64,000 nt of DNA from Moesziomyces globuligerus (Eukaryota; Basidiomycota; Ustilaginomycetes; Ustilaginales; Ustilaginaceae). Within the stretch, counting starts at the first letter, position 1. Each line of letters starts with the position of its first letter. A program made the position numbers and the translations under genes. The stretch is from assembly GCA_030849465.1 (NCBI GenBank), contig JARVLF010000006.1, forward strand, positions 620,001 through 684,000, given 5' to 3'. Positions 1 through 10,418 of this stretch are shown in pieces. The notes beneath the pieces were generated by a model, which was given only the letters and a program-made list of their open reading frames with translations, had not been told where the DNA came from and searched no databases.

Positions 1-1
1 C

Positions 2-2146
2 TCGCTCAGCGGCGGTCAGCGCCAGCGCGTGGCAGTGGCCCGCGCCATCTACAGCGATGCCGAGGCGTATTTGTTTGATGACATCACCAGCGCTCTCGAC
101 GCCGAGACGGCCGCACACATGTGGCGCTCCTTGATGGGACCGACTGGTCTGTTGAAGGGCAAGACGGTCGTCATGGCCACCAACGCTGTGCATCTGCTCC
201 ACCATGCGCAACTCATCGTCCGCCTTAACGGCGGGAAGATCGCGGAACAGGGCCGATACGAAGAACTCTCGATGAAAGGCAAGGACTCGATCTCGCGCGC
301 CAGCGTCGACTCACAGAGGGCCACACCGGCTGCTGCTGCAGCCAACGACAAACCGGTCAAGAGCGGAGCGGCAGAGAAGCAGGAGGTGGTGATGACCGGG
401 TCGGTCGGTTGGGGCGTCTACGCGGGATGGGCCAAGGCGGCGGGCCTTTGGAACTTTGGCTTCTTCATCGCCACCTGCATCTTGTCGACAGGCGCGGCGC
501 TGGCTTTGCCATACTACCTGCAAGCATGGGCGACGTCGCAGCAGCGAGATGCGTTCAGGGCGATTGGCGGATGGATTGCTGGCTTTGTGGTGCTGATGCC
601 GATCAATCCGCTCTTGCTCGCAGTGGGATTCTGGGTCATCTCGGTCAACTGCGCAGAGTCGGCGGGCAACAAGCTCCACTCGGGCGAACTCAAGGGCGTC
701 CTCTCGGCACCCATCTCGTTTTTCGCAAAGTGGAGCTCGGGACAGATCACCAACCGGTTCTCGCAAGACTTGTTCAACGTCGACCAGACGTTCATCCAGG
801 CCTTGACCAACCTGGCCTTCATCGCAGTCGGCCTGCTCGGCGCACTGGTCACCATGATCATTCCGGCGCCGTACCTGGCTGCTGTGGCTGCCGGCCTGAT
901 CGGCATGTCGTGGGCGCTCCAGCGCCTCTACATTCCCTCGAGCCGACAGCTGCGGCGCCTCGAGATGGCCGCCAAGAGCCCGCTGTATTCGCTCTTTTCG
1001 GAGACGTCGTCGCCCTCGGGCTTGGCGACGGTGCGCGGGCTGAAGCGGCAAGCGTGGCTCGTCGAGCTCAACACGCAGTCGCTCAACGTGTCTTCGACAC
1101 CGTACTACCATCTCTTCGCCGTGCGAAGGTGGCTGCAGACTTGGCTTCTCATGTTGACGACGGTGGTCAACGTGACGCTGGTGCTGTTGGTGGTCGTGAT
1201 GCGTCACTCGTCGCAGGCTGGCTTGTTTGGTGTGGCGCTGTTGCAGGCGACCTCGCTGGGCATCCTGCTCAACCACACCGTGATCAGCATCACCGAGGTC
1301 GAAATCGCTGGCGTGGCGCTTGAGCGCGTGCGCGAATTCACCAACCTCGAGCCGGAAGAGCAAGTAGGCCCTGCGAACAAGGACAAGGACAAGGACGAGG
1401 GCGCAGGCGAGGCGATGCGAGGCAACATCGAGTTTGACCGCGTCACGGTTTCTTACGCGGCGGATCTGGAGCCTGCGGTCAAAGAGCTGAGCTTCTCGCT
1501 GCAGGCCGGGCAACGGCTTGGTTTGGTGGGACGCAGCGGATCGGGCAAGAGTACTACGTTGCTCGCGCTGTTCCGGATGATCGAGATGCGATCGGGGGCC
1601 ATCCGGATCGATGGACGCGACATCAGCGGGAAGGGTCTGCGAGAGCTGCGGTCGCAGATGACGATCGTGGCGCAGAACCCGCTGGTGCTGGCAGCATCGA
1701 TCCGGGAGAATCTGGATCCAGAGGGCGTGTGCAGCGATGAGGAGATGTGGGACGCGCTGCGCAAGTGCCACCTGGCCGAGTTTGTCAAGAAGCAGGAAAA
1801 CGGGCTGGAGGAGGTGCTGCTGACGGGCAAGTCGTTCATCAGCTCGGGCCAGAAGCAGCTGCTGTCGCTGGCGCGTGCATTGTTGCGCAAGCGCAAGATC
1901 CTCGTGCTCGACGAGGCGACGAGCGCGATGGACGTCGAGACGGACGCAGCGGTGCAGAACGTGCTCTCGACGCAGTTCGCCGACTGCACGGTGATCGCGG
2001 TGGCTCATAGGATCGCGACCATCATCGACTTTGACCAGGTCATCTGCATGTCTGCTGGCCGCGCCATCGAGAGCGGCAGCCCTCAAGAGCTGCTCCAAGC
2101 GCGCGGCGAGTTCTGGGCGCTCGCCGCCGAGCAGAAGTGCGTCTGA
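2..2146 (+). CDS. ABCC/MRP-type ABC transporter, C-terminal part (5' truncated by window)
   Basis: The frame is open from base 2, so the gene starts before the window; 714 residues are visible. They begin inside nucleotide-binding domain 1 at its LSGGQ signature (residues 2-6 of the fragment). A multi-span membrane domain follows (about 140-430), then a complete NBD2 with Walker A GRSGSGKST (510-518), an SSGQ signature (614-617), Walker B Asp-Glu (637-638) and the H-loop His (669). One long chain with two unequal NBDs is typical of the ABCC (MRP/Ycf1) family, which exports conjugates or drugs across the vacuolar or plasma membrane. NBD1 looks catalytically degenerate: its Walker B ends Asp-Asp, and where an H-loop His is expected the sequence reads MATNAVHLL. 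Asymmetry of this kind is common in ABCC proteins. The substrate cannot be told from the sequence. Confidence 0.93.
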   Translation, partial: SLSGGQRQRVAVARAIYSDAEAYLFDDITSALDAETAAHMWRSLMGPTGLLKGKTVVMATNAVHLLHHAQLIVRLNGGKIAEQGRYEELSMKGKDSISRASVDSQRATPAAAAANDKPVKSGAAEKQEVVMTGSVGWGVYAGWAKAAGLWNFGFFIATCILSTGAALALPYYLQAWATSQQRDAFRAIGGWIAGFVVLMPINPLLLAVGFWVISVNCAESAGNKLHSGELKGVLSAPISFFAKWSSGQITNRFSQDLFNVDQTFIQALTNLAFIAVGLLGALVTMIIPAPYLAAVAAGLIGMSWALQRLYIPSSRQLRRLEMAAKSPLYSLFSETSSPSGLATVRGLKRQAWLVELNTQSLNVSSTPYYHLFAVRRWLQTWLLMLTTVVNVTLVLLVVVMRHSSQAGLFGVALLQATSLGILLNHTVISITEVEIAGVALERVREFTNLEPEEQVGPANKDKDKDEGAGEAMRGNIEFDRVTVSYAADLEPAVKELSFSLQAGQRLGLVGRSGSGKSTTLLALFRMIEMRSGAIRIDGRDISGKGLRELRSQMTIVAQNPLVLAASIRENLDPEGVCSDEEMWDALRKCHLAEFVKKQENGLEEVLLTGKSFISSGQKQLLSLARALLRKRKILVLDEATSAMDVETDAAVQNVLSTQFADCTVIAVAHRIATIIDFDQVICMSAGRAIESGSPQELLQARGEFWALAAEQKCV

Positions 2147-4229
2147 TCTACCAGCTCAATGTGGATAAATATTGATACGAGATAGGATACGAGATTTTTC
2201 AATGCCAATGCTTTCACTCCCCGACCATGAATGTGCAAGGCGAAGGCGACGATGCTTGGCCCGAGCGTGGTGAGCCCAGTGCCGATTTTCGGTGAAGTCC
2301 GAGACGGGCGTATTGTCACGGGGTCGGGAGCGGGAACCGGTCACGCGGATGGAGGAGGGGAGTTGATATGATGCCGATGAATGCGGGGTAACGGGGTGGC
2401 GGCGAGATAAGGGCGGAGGATGTGGGGCGGGGTTGGGAATGCGAGATAGCGGGAAGGGGGAAGGGGGCGCCGGAAGGGATGGGCGAGATAAGTTCTCGGA
2501 GATGGCCGAAAGAGTGGTGTGGGGGCAGTCATCGGACTCTTGCGATTGGACAGAGCGATTGATGGTGGCGGGGTGCTTCTCTGCATGCGTGGTGGGGTCG
2601 ACACGAGCATGCTTCCCGAACGTCGTCCGGTTTTGTCCACGCTGCCGATCCGACTGCCTTTGCCAGTGTCCATCGCCCGGAAGGCTGAGAAGGGTGTTGG
2701 GATGGTGGGAGCGAGCTGCGGCAAGGGTTGGCATGCTCCCGGCCGATAGAGCCGGGCTCTGAGGAAAGAAGTTTTTTTTTTTCTTCTAGCGTGTGGAAAG
2801 TCAATCTGGTTTTTTTTTCTTCTCTTTTTTGACAGGTGCGCGGGCTCGGCGGCTGAGGAATGAGCCGGATCGGATTCAAAGCCCGCACGACCTGGGCGTG
2901 ATTGGGGAGCACGGCAGAGATAGCAGAGTTTGGCCGCCTTGCGCTCCGCGTTGCGCTCCGCGTTGCGCTCTGCGTTGGGTCTGGAACAGCTTTCTAGGGC
3001 CAGCCCATGTCGAGCGCGATGCGCGCCGAGTTCCCAAGTCGCCATCCCTTGTACGGCCCGAAAGAGACAGCAAACACCCCAGCACGCTCGGTAGGAATTC
3101 GCTTATCGTTGCCATGCACATGTGCATCTTGCCACAGCACTGACCTTTCCCTCGCTCAGGGTGGAAGGAGGGGGCAGAGGGCGTGGTAGACGACTCTCGC
3201 TTAGGCGCCAGCCGAAGGGGAGAGGCGCATGGTTAGTGGCCTGCACGCCTGCTGCGAACGCTTGGGCGATGTGACTGACTAGCCGAGGTTGCAAAGAACG
3301 ATTTGGCTCCGTCGCCCTTTTTTTTTTTGCTCGACACAGAGGCGTAAGACCCGTGGCACTCGACGCTCGCACCAGCTCGAGCCTAACCGAAGTCCGAGAT
3401 GCCTCCATCGCACCAAAGCGGCTGCCGGTAGGAGCGTTTCCGAAAGACCAAAGCAGCACGAACAGCCAGCAGTACGCTCGATCCGAACACTCGCTGCCAT
3501 GAGACCGACATTAGTACGCATGGCTAGCCCACCGACGTTGCCTTGGCAGCAGGTGTAGGTTGTCGGTAACCAATGCTCTAGATGGCCCGGCGCCGGCCCA
3601 TCCCGTCGGACTCGTCGACACGCGTTGAAAATCATCGTCAAAAGTTTATTTTTCAGCCCTGTCAACCGCGGGCATGGGCATTTTCTTTAACGAAAAAAAA
3701 AAAAAAAGAGGGAACGCGCGTTGCAGGCCTGGGGCCGCATTCGACTTTCTGCGAAAGAATATGAAAAAAAAAAAAATCATTTCGCAGATGCATCCTCTCT
3801 GGGCATATGGCTCGCTATCAGTGCATGAAGCGCTCAAGCCGCACTCCGCCACAACTCGTGGTCGCACAGGCGTTGCCCTCCCGCTCCGGCAAGCCCTCGC
3901 TCACGATATCGCTGCCTGACACGACGACGAATGAGATTCAGCCCAACGCTAGCGCGTTTGTTCCAGCTGCCTGGTCCAGTAGCCGCCCTCGCCACCTGAG
4001 CCCCTTTCTTCGAACACCCTTAACATACCTTGGTTGCTCCCTCCCTCGCATCCGTCTTCCTTCCCCACCATCCCCACCTTCTCTACCGCCCGTTTGGCAA
4101 CCTCCATCACCGCTCGTGTCTTAACTGGCAACGAGCTGGGCTCTTCGCCACCGCTTCACCTTCGCTCGACGCACGACCTTCTCGCCCGGACGACCTTTTT
4201 GTTCCCCAGCCAGATCGAACTCCGTCATC
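2147..4229. other. Gene-poor intergenic region upstream of the purine permease
   Basis: No frame here has protein-like composition; the longest (2341-3045, minus) is Arg/Pro/Ser-rich translation of low-complexity DNA. The stretch has poly-T and poly-A runs near 2771, 2811, 3321, 3689 and 3766 and a 12-bp tandem repeat at 2939-2974. The last 230 bp are pyrimidine-rich, as expected for a promoter and 5' UTR. Confidence 0.7.
2939..2974. repeat. 12-bp tandem repeat, three copies
   Basis: Three head-to-tail copies of TTGCGCTCCGCG, the third with one substitution, lie in non-coding DNA. It is a minisatellite-like tract with no evident function. Confidence 0.85.
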
Positions 4230-6143
4230 ATGGGTGTTCCCGAGCTCATCAACAGCCTCAACCGCGTCGTGGCCACGTCGCCCGTCGGCTACTACTTCCG
4301 TCTCGATGGATCCGGCCACCCGCTCTCGCGCCCGGGCTCGCGTTTCTTGACCGAGCTCCGCGCCGGTCTCGTCACCTTTGCGGCCATGGCATACATTCTT
4401 TCGGTCAACGCCAACATCCTCAGCTCGTCCGGTGGTCCGTGTGAGTGCGCCAACACTCCCGACGACCCCGTCTGCGCAAAGGACGCCGCATACCAGCAGT
4501 GCACCTCGGTCCTCAGCCGCGACTACGTCTTCGCCACCGCCATCTCGGCGTGCGTCGGCACGCTCCTCATGGCCCTCTTCGCCAACATGCCCCTCGGTCT
4601 CGCTCCCGGTCTCGGCGTCAACGCGTACTTCGCCTTTACCATCGTCGGCACCGCCGGTACCGGTATCATCCCCTACAGCCAGGCGCTCTCCGCCGTCTGG
4701 CTCGAGGGATGGATCTTCTTCATCCTCTCGCTCTTCGGTATCCGTCAGTGGCTCGCCCGTCTTCTCCCCCACAGCATCAAGCTCAGCACCGGTGCTGGTA
4801 TCGGTATCTTCCTCGCCTTCATCGGTCTCGGCCCTAACGGTCTCGGCGTCATCGGTGGCAACGCCTCGGACCTCATCGGTCTCGCCGGTTGCCCCGCCCA
4901 GTACGAGGACCCCGACACGGGCTTCTGCCTCAGCCACAAGCTCCAGGCGCCCACCGTCTGGCTCGGCGTCCTTCTCGGCGGTGTTCTGACCGCTCTCATG
5001 CTGCTCTACCGCGTCAAGGGTGCCTTCCTCATCGGCATCGTGCTTGTTTCCATCGTCTCGTGGCCTCGCAGCACCTCGGTCACCCTCTTCCCCCACACCC
5101 CCGCCGGCGACGATAAGTTCAACTACTTCAAGCAGGTGGCCAACTGGAACGGTCTCGGCCTCCTCGGCCCCAAGAACATCGACTGGTCCGGCTACAGCAA
5201 CGGCAAGGTGTGGTACGCCCTCATCTCGTTCCTCTACATTGACCTGCTCGACACCACCGGTACGCTGTACGCCATGGCCAGCCACGCCGGCCTCATGGAC
5301 GCACGCACTGGCGACTTTGAGGGCTCCTCGGCCGCCTACCTCTCGGACGCCGTGGCGATCTCGATCGGCTCGCTCGTCGGCTGCTCGCCCAACACGGCGT
5401 TTGTCGAGTCGGCCTCCGGTATCGCCGAGGGCGGACGCACGGGCATCACGGGTCTCGTCGTCGCCTTTATGTTCTTCCTCTCGCTCTTCTTTGCGCCCAT
5501 CTTCGCCTCGTTCCCCTCGTGGGCGACGGGATCGACGCTGGTCATCGTCGGCTCCATGATGGCCTCGAACACGGCGCAGGTCAACTGGTCGTACGTCGGC
5601 GATGCGGTGCCCGCGTTTGTGACGATCGTCGGCATCCCGCTCTTCTTCAACATCGCCTACGGCCTCATCGCCGGTATCTGCTGCTACATTGCCCTCAACG
5701 CTATCCCCTGGGCGCTTGTCAAGATCTCGCGCGGCAGGATCGTGCCCGACGGTTGGGACACGATGAAGGAGCCGTGGGGCGCGCGCATGGTCTCGGCCAA
5801 CGACGACTCGACCGGCATCTGGGCCATCCTCCCGCCCTGGATGCGCAAGCTCATGAGCGGCAACTACAAGTTCTGGCAGATGACCGAGGACGAGATCGAG
5901 TTCTACCTCGAGGGTAGGCGCGAGACCCAGCGCCTCGCCCAGGAGAGGCAGGAACAGATCGAGAACGAGAGGAACGCAATGTACGCCGACGACGACGTCG
6001 AGGCCAGGGCTTCCACATCGTCGGCTGAACACGCCGATGAGAAGCACTCGACCGGAAGCCCAGGTTTCTCCCCTGTCGAGGTCCCCTCGCGTCTTCCCGC
6101 CAACGATGTTGAGGTCCACCACGTCACCGGCACCGCTCGTTAA
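4230..6143 (+). CDS. AzgA-type purine permease (NCS2 family)
   Basis: This 637-residue polytopic membrane protein resembles AzgA-like adenine/guanine/hypoxanthine permeases, which take up purines with protons at the plasma membrane. The N-terminal segment FLTELRAGLVTFAAMAYILS followed by NANIL is the family's opening signature. Small-residue-rich helices follow (for example GLAPGLGVNAYFAF), then a Cys-containing external loop (residues about 70-92), and a conserved late segment near NTAFVESASGIAEGGRTG. The C-terminal tail after the last membrane span is about 130 residues, hydrophilic and Glu/Arg-rich, and probably cytosolic. The ATG lies in a CATCATGGG context after a long pyrimidine-rich leader. 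Family assignment is firm; the exact substrate is inferred. No intron is needed. Confidence 0.93.
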   Translation: MGVPELINSLNRVVATSPVGYYFRLDGSGHPLSRPGSRFLTELRAGLVTFAAMAYILSVNANILSSSGGPCECANTPDDPVCAKDAAYQQCTSVLSRDYVFATAISACVGTLLMALFANMPLGLAPGLGVNAYFAFTIVGTAGTGIIPYSQALSAVWLEGWIFFILSLFGIRQWLARLLPHSIKLSTGAGIGIFLAFIGLGPNGLGVIGGNASDLIGLAGCPAQYEDPDTGFCLSHKLQAPTVWLGVLLGGVLTALMLLYRVKGAFLIGIVLVSIVSWPRSTSVTLFPHTPAGDDKFNYFKQVANWNGLGLLGPKNIDWSGYSNGKVWYALISFLYIDLLDTTGTLYAMASHAGLMDARTGDFEGSSAAYLSDAVAISIGSLVGCSPNTAFVESASGIAEGGRTGITGLVVAFMFFLSLFFAPIFASFPSWATGSTLVIVGSMMASNTAQVNWSYVGDAVPAFVTIVGIPLFFNIAYGLIAGICCYIALNAIPWALVKISRGRIVPDGWDTMKEPWGARMVSANDDSTGIWAILPPWMRKLMSGNYKFWQMTEDEIEFYLEGRRETQRLAQERQEQIENERNAMYADDDVEARASTSSAEHADEKHSTGSPGFSPVEVPSRLPANDVEVHHVTGTAR

Positions 6144-6418
6144 AAAGCGCCCAAAGGTCATCCGCGATCCTCACAATCCCATCTCAAACCTCCCTGAAAA
6201 TCACTCCGCTGGCAACCATTGCCTGCTCGACTTGCTTTGTCTTTTTTTCCACGCAGTGCCCGCGCCCCATCCGCGCACGTACTTCAATACCACTTTCTTT
6301 GTTCACGGATCGGTTCGTATCTGTCTCTCGGTGCTCAAGGTCCGGGATAAGTGTAGTGAGATTCGATCTGATTGAAGAAAGGAGACCAGAACTCGGACGA
6401 GCAGAACGAAGCGCTCCC

Positions 6419-8344
6419 TCAGTTGGTCTCGACACCGAGCTTGGCCAAGAGCGCGTCGGCGTCGCGCAGAGCCTCGTCGGTCTCGCCATCGGCCTGCTCG
6501 TCGTCGCCGGGGACTGCGAGCGCCTTCTTGATCTCGTCGAGAGCCGAGCACCAGCGAACGTTGGCTGTGTCGGTGATGTAACCTCCACCTGGGCCGGGCA
6601 CCATCTTCTTTGGCGGTCTGACCTGCTTCACCTCGTGCTTGGTCTCGGCCGACTCTTCCTGTGCCGAGGCTTTGAAGGCCTCTGCAAGGCCCCAGCGCTT
6701 GAGCGTTGCCTCGCCGAGGGTCTGGTCTGCGGCTGCGCGTCGCTTCCTCAGCGAGCCCGTGGACGGGGTGGGGATGAGCGACTGCTTGGCCGGGGTGCGT
6801 CGCGAAGCCTTGCCCTTTGCCACAAAGGCGGCAAAGTCGCGCGAGTCGGCGACACTCCCGCAGTTGACGCATCCACCGAGCTGTTGCTCGACCTGGTTCT
6901 CGTCATCCTCGCCCACCTGGCTTGCGTGGTTATGTTGGAACTCCAACGCGGGGATGGCCTCGGGGACAGGCTTGCGCCGGGCCTGGCTGGCGGTGCTGGG
7001 CGAGTGACGCAAAGCGGTCGAGGCAGGGAAGAAGGCGCGCGGGAAGCCGTTGAACGTCGACTGGCGTTTGAGTGGCGAGGTCGAGAAGCTCCGGTGTGCG
7101 CGGAGTGGCGTCGCGCCAGAGTAGGTGCCGTCTGGCGAGGTAGGTCGCGACGAAGTGCGTGGCGGCGTGTTGGGGCAGGCGAGCGAGCGGAGCGAGGCGA
7201 TCGACACGGGCCGCGCCAGATTCGTCACGTATTGGAACGGAATCGTGCGCCCGGGACCACACTCTTCCGACTCCAACGGCGTGTCCCAGAATCCGCGCGG
7301 CAGGTCGCTGACCGTATCCTCACTCTGCCCGCGCTGCGAGCGCACTTCGGCCGCATAGGCCGACTTGGTCGGCGAGGGCGGCTCGAGCTTGGGCGTACCG
7401 ACTGCCGGTCCTGGCTGGAAGCGATACGTGTCCACCGAGCCCTCTAGTGCCGCTGCGACCGCTCGCATGCTATCGGACTCGTGCATCTCCCCATGCTGCG
7501 TCTTGGACGGCGTCTGTGCACCCTCTACCGACGATAGCGCCGATGCGGAAGTTCGGTTGCTGAGCATGGGTGGTGGTTGGATGAGCGTCGTGTCGCGAGT
7601 GAGGTAGTCGTCCTCGCTAATGTCGGCAATGGTGTGCTGGTGGAGTACAGAGCTCTGGTGTCGACGTGCTTTGCGGATCGAGGCCATGTCGCCGAGCGAC
7701 TCGCGCGCGCCGCGCTGGGTCAAGTCCGACGAAGAGCTCGACGACTCAGGCAGGTCGGCGAAGTCGGCTGAGCTGACGGGCGGGGCGCGCGCGATCAGGC
7801 TGGCGCTCGCGCTGCTTCCACTGCGCTTGAGGCTGAGCGAGCGCTTGATGCGACCGGTCTTGCTCGCCACGCTCAGGCTTCGCACCGCGCCTGGTGTTGA
7901 GGGTCGTGATGGTGGAGCGAGCGGAATGTCGTCCAGCACCAGATCCCGCGCCTCTTCCTCAGTCTCCGCTTCGGCATGCGGAGCTTCGTCGTATGCTAGC
8001 GTAGCACCATCGGTGTCATCGATAACCTCCTGAGCATACAGTGGCCTTATCGCTGCCACCACCTCGGACTGCGGCGGCGGGTAGGCGGGAATACTGTCTT
8101 GGACGAGCTTCTTCTCCTCAACGTAGGGCGTCGGAGCAATCGTTGAAGTCGACGAGTCAGACGTCTGCGGTGTGTGTGGAAAGACGTTGCGCGCCTGCAA
8201 ACGATGGATCGCTGCATTATCGCCACGGGCGTTGCGAGGAAGCGAATCGAGAGCATGCTTGGAGCGGCAGCCAAAGAAGCCGCCCTTCTTCTTCTTGGGC
8301 GGTGTCGACATGGCCGCTGGTGTTGACGCTACTTTGGCCGGCAT
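6419..8344 (-). CDS. Unknown low-complexity protein
   Basis: I do not recognise this 641-residue protein. It is rich in Ser, Pro, Thr and Ala and probably mostly disordered, with many SP/TP sites. The start reads MPAKVASTPAAMSTPPKKKK; the second ATG (8311) gives a basic-Cys opening, KKKKGGFFGC. A CVNC pair sits near residue 496, and the C-terminal about 100 residues (KMVPGPGGGYITDTANVRW onward) look the most ordered and may be the conserved part. It converges on the purine permease, with 275 bp between the two stop codons. It could be a signalling or cytoskeletal scaffold, but nothing in the sequence proves that. The uninterrupted frame and biased codon usage support a real gene. Confidence 0.72.
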   Translation of the reverse strand: MPAKVASTPAAMSTPPKKKKGGFFGCRSKHALDSLPRNARGDNAAIHRLQARNVFPHTPQTSDSSTSTIAPTPYVEEKKLVQDSIPAYPPPQSEVVAAIRPLYAQEVIDDTDGATLAYDEAPHAEAETEEEARDLVLDDIPLAPPSRPSTPGAVRSLSVASKTGRIKRSLSLKRSGSSASASLIARAPPVSSADFADLPESSSSSSDLTQRGARESLGDMASIRKARRHQSSVLHQHTIADISEDDYLTRDTTLIQPPPMLSNRTSASALSSVEGAQTPSKTQHGEMHESDSMRAVAAALEGSVDTYRFQPGPAVGTPKLEPPSPTKSAYAAEVRSQRGQSEDTVSDLPRGFWDTPLESEECGPGRTIPFQYVTNLARPVSIASLRSLACPNTPPRTSSRPTSPDGTYSGATPLRAHRSFSTSPLKRQSTFNGFPRAFFPASTALRHSPSTASQARRKPVPEAIPALEFQHNHASQVGEDDENQVEQQLGGCVNCGSVADSRDFAAFVAKGKASRRTPAKQSLIPTPSTGSLRKRRAAADQTLGEATLKRWGLAEAFKASAQEESAETKHEVKQVRPPKKMVPGPGGGYITDTANVRWCSALDEIKKALAVPGDDEQADGETDEALRDADALLAKLGVETN

Positions 8345-9208
8345 CGAGGGACCTTATCTATAGACGATGTCCGAAACGAGGCTTGGGGCGGGGCTGATGT
8401 GATGAGATGGTGGAGGTCAGGACGGAAGGCGGCAAATGAAGTTGGCGGGAGGGCAAAACGTGGAGAGTAGGCGGGAGGCACTCAGGGGGTAGATGCGGCT
8501 AACCAAGCTCTAAGTGGCTGTGGGCGTCATTGGACTCCCCACTCTGCAGGTTTCGAGTGCCTTGCATGGCACCAGCTGCGCTATAGACGCGGGAGGAAGG
8601 GGTTGGCGGGCTTTGATCCCAAACAGGCAGGTAGGGTTGGAGCATCAACGCGCATGCACAAGCGCGGTTCTCACCGATCTACGTCGCATCTCTGCCCCTC
8701 GCTGTTTCCTGCCCCGAAGCTTCCGCCTCCCGCTCCGACACGAACCTTGGCTGCAGCTCAAACTCTAGTCCATCGCGCGCACGCTCTGCGACCGCTCCCT
8801 GTCCGACGGTTGATTCGAGACCAGGGCTGAGGATGGCACGGCGTGTGGTTCGCAGCGAGCTGTCAAGTTGGGCTGTCGGCGGTCAAAACACGATAACCGA
8901 GTCCACACTCAGGGGCTTCGCATTTTCCAAGTCGGAATCGAATTTCGCCGCGCCTCGTCCTCTGTCCATCCGCCTGCTCTTTTCGTCATCCGTTGGATCG
9001 TGGCTCAACTCGCGACCAACTTTTCCCACGTGTTGGATCGAGATCCTGCGAGAAATCTCAGAGACAATCGGTGATCCGATGTAACGCTGACGGTCGGTCC
9101 GCACGTTCGGATGACGGCTTCAGACTAGTTCGCGCACGGATGCTAAATTCCGGCTAAGCCGTGCTCCCCTCTCCTTCCGCACAGCAACGATACCATACGG
9201 ACGCAGCT
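8345..9208. other. Divergent intergenic region
   Basis: Between two divergently transcribed genes; presumably holds both promoters. No convincing gene is seen. It includes an AT-core motif, AATTTCGCCGCGCC, at 8941-8954. Confidence 0.6.
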
Positions 9209-10168
9209 ATGCCGATCACGCTGATCAACGATTCGTCAACGCTGCTCCTGGAGCTGCCCAAGTCCAAGGCATCTGCCGAGGTGCGCCTGTTCGGTGCCAC
9301 GGTCACCTCGTGGAAGGCCGCAGGCGGGAGTGAACGGCTCTTCCTCTCGTCCGCCGCCGCACTGGATGGCTCGGCTGCGATCCGCGGTGGCATCCCCATC
9401 GTCTTTCCCGTCTTTGGATCGCCCAAGGATCACGCCGATGCACCGGACGTCATCACCAAGCTCGGCAAGCACGGCTTTGCGCGCGACCACGAGTGGGCGA
9501 TCTCGACCCACGTCGCACGCGTCGACGAGGACGACAGGGTCGCCGTGACGCTCGAGCTCAACACGGACGCCAAGCCCGAGATCAAGGCGGCTTGGCCCTT
9601 CTCCACCGTGCTGAGGTACACGGTGACGCTCGCGCCGCACACGCTCCACTGCGCCTTGGCCGTGCAGTACCTCGACTCGGCCACGGGCGCAGAGATGCCC
9701 TTCCACGCGCTCCTGCACAACTACCTCCTCGTGCCCGATGCCACCAAGGCGGCGGTGCAGGGTCTCAACGGGCTCTACTACATCGACAAGGTCAAGGGCG
9801 GCGAGGAAGCGCAGGTGGACACCGACGACTTTACGCTCGATGCTCAGCCCATCGACCGCGTCCACGTCGGCAGGCACAAGACTTCGCCCGCTGGCGAGCA
9901 CACGCGCGACATCAAGCTCGTCTACAACGCAAGCCTGTTACAGGATCTGCTCGGCCGAATGGGCAAGGGCGTCGAGCTGACCCGCTCGGCGACGCTCGCG
10001 GATACCGTCGTGTGGAATTGCGCCGAGGAGGGCAACAAGGGCATTGGCGATCTCGAGCAAGGCGGATGGAAGAAGTACGTCTGTGTAGAGCCAGGCGCCG
10101 TTCACGGCTTCCAGTCGCTCGCCAAGGGTAGCACTTGGCTCGCTGAACAGACTCTCACCGCCTGGTAA
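9209..10168 (+). CDS. Glucose-6-phosphate 1-epimerase (YMR099C-like)
   Basis: This 319-residue aldose-1-epimerase-fold protein belongs to the family that interconverts the alpha and beta anomers of glucose 6-phosphate in the cytosol. Family hallmarks are the early ATVTSW strand, then RGGIPIVFPVFG and KHGFARDHEW, which shape the sugar-phosphate pocket. The likely catalytic pair is His170 (in LLHNYLLV) and Glu294 (in CVEPGAV), matching the His/Glu pair of yeast YMR099C. I chose the ATG at 9209; the frame is open further upstream, but MPITLIND begins the conserved fold and family members are about 300 residues long. No signal peptide or intron is seen. Confidence 0.93.
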   Translation: MPITLINDSSTLLLELPKSKASAEVRLFGATVTSWKAAGGSERLFLSSAAALDGSAAIRGGIPIVFPVFGSPKDHADAPDVITKLGKHGFARDHEWAISTHVARVDEDDRVAVTLELNTDAKPEIKAAWPFSTVLRYTVTLAPHTLHCALAVQYLDSATGAEMPFHALLHNYLLVPDATKAAVQGLNGLYYIDKVKGGEEAQVDTDDFTLDAQPIDRVHVGRHKTSPAGEHTRDIKLVYNASLLQDLLGRMGKGVELTRSATLADTVVWNCAEEGNKGIGDLEQGGWKKYVCVEPGAVHGFQSLAKGSTWLAEQTLTAW

Positions 10169-10418
10169 CTTGGCCAAGATAAGAATGCAGCATGTTTCTT
10201 CCACGAAAAAAGGCCGACCGGGCTGAGTCGCGTGAACTGACTGCCGCGGAAAAAAAGCGAGAAGCATGTGGAGGCATCAACGGCAACAGCTGGGAGTGCT
10301 CGGCGTTTTTGGAAGGCCGCTTTGACGTTGCTGACACGATCTCGCCTTGGCTTCGTGCACCTCTTTTCGTCGGCGAACCATCATCTCATCGTCCTGTCCT
10401 CGGCATCGACGGGGCTGG

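Noticed and set aside
2341..3045. A 234-codon minus-strand frame in the gene-poor region near the left end
   Set aside because: Includes the tandem repeat translated as Asn-Ala-Glu-Arg units and poly-Lys from homopolymer runs; no protein-like order.
4107..6161. A 684-codon frame antisense to the purine permease
   Set aside because: Same cause as above; composition is Asp/Glu/Gly/Arg-rich with no recognisable motif.
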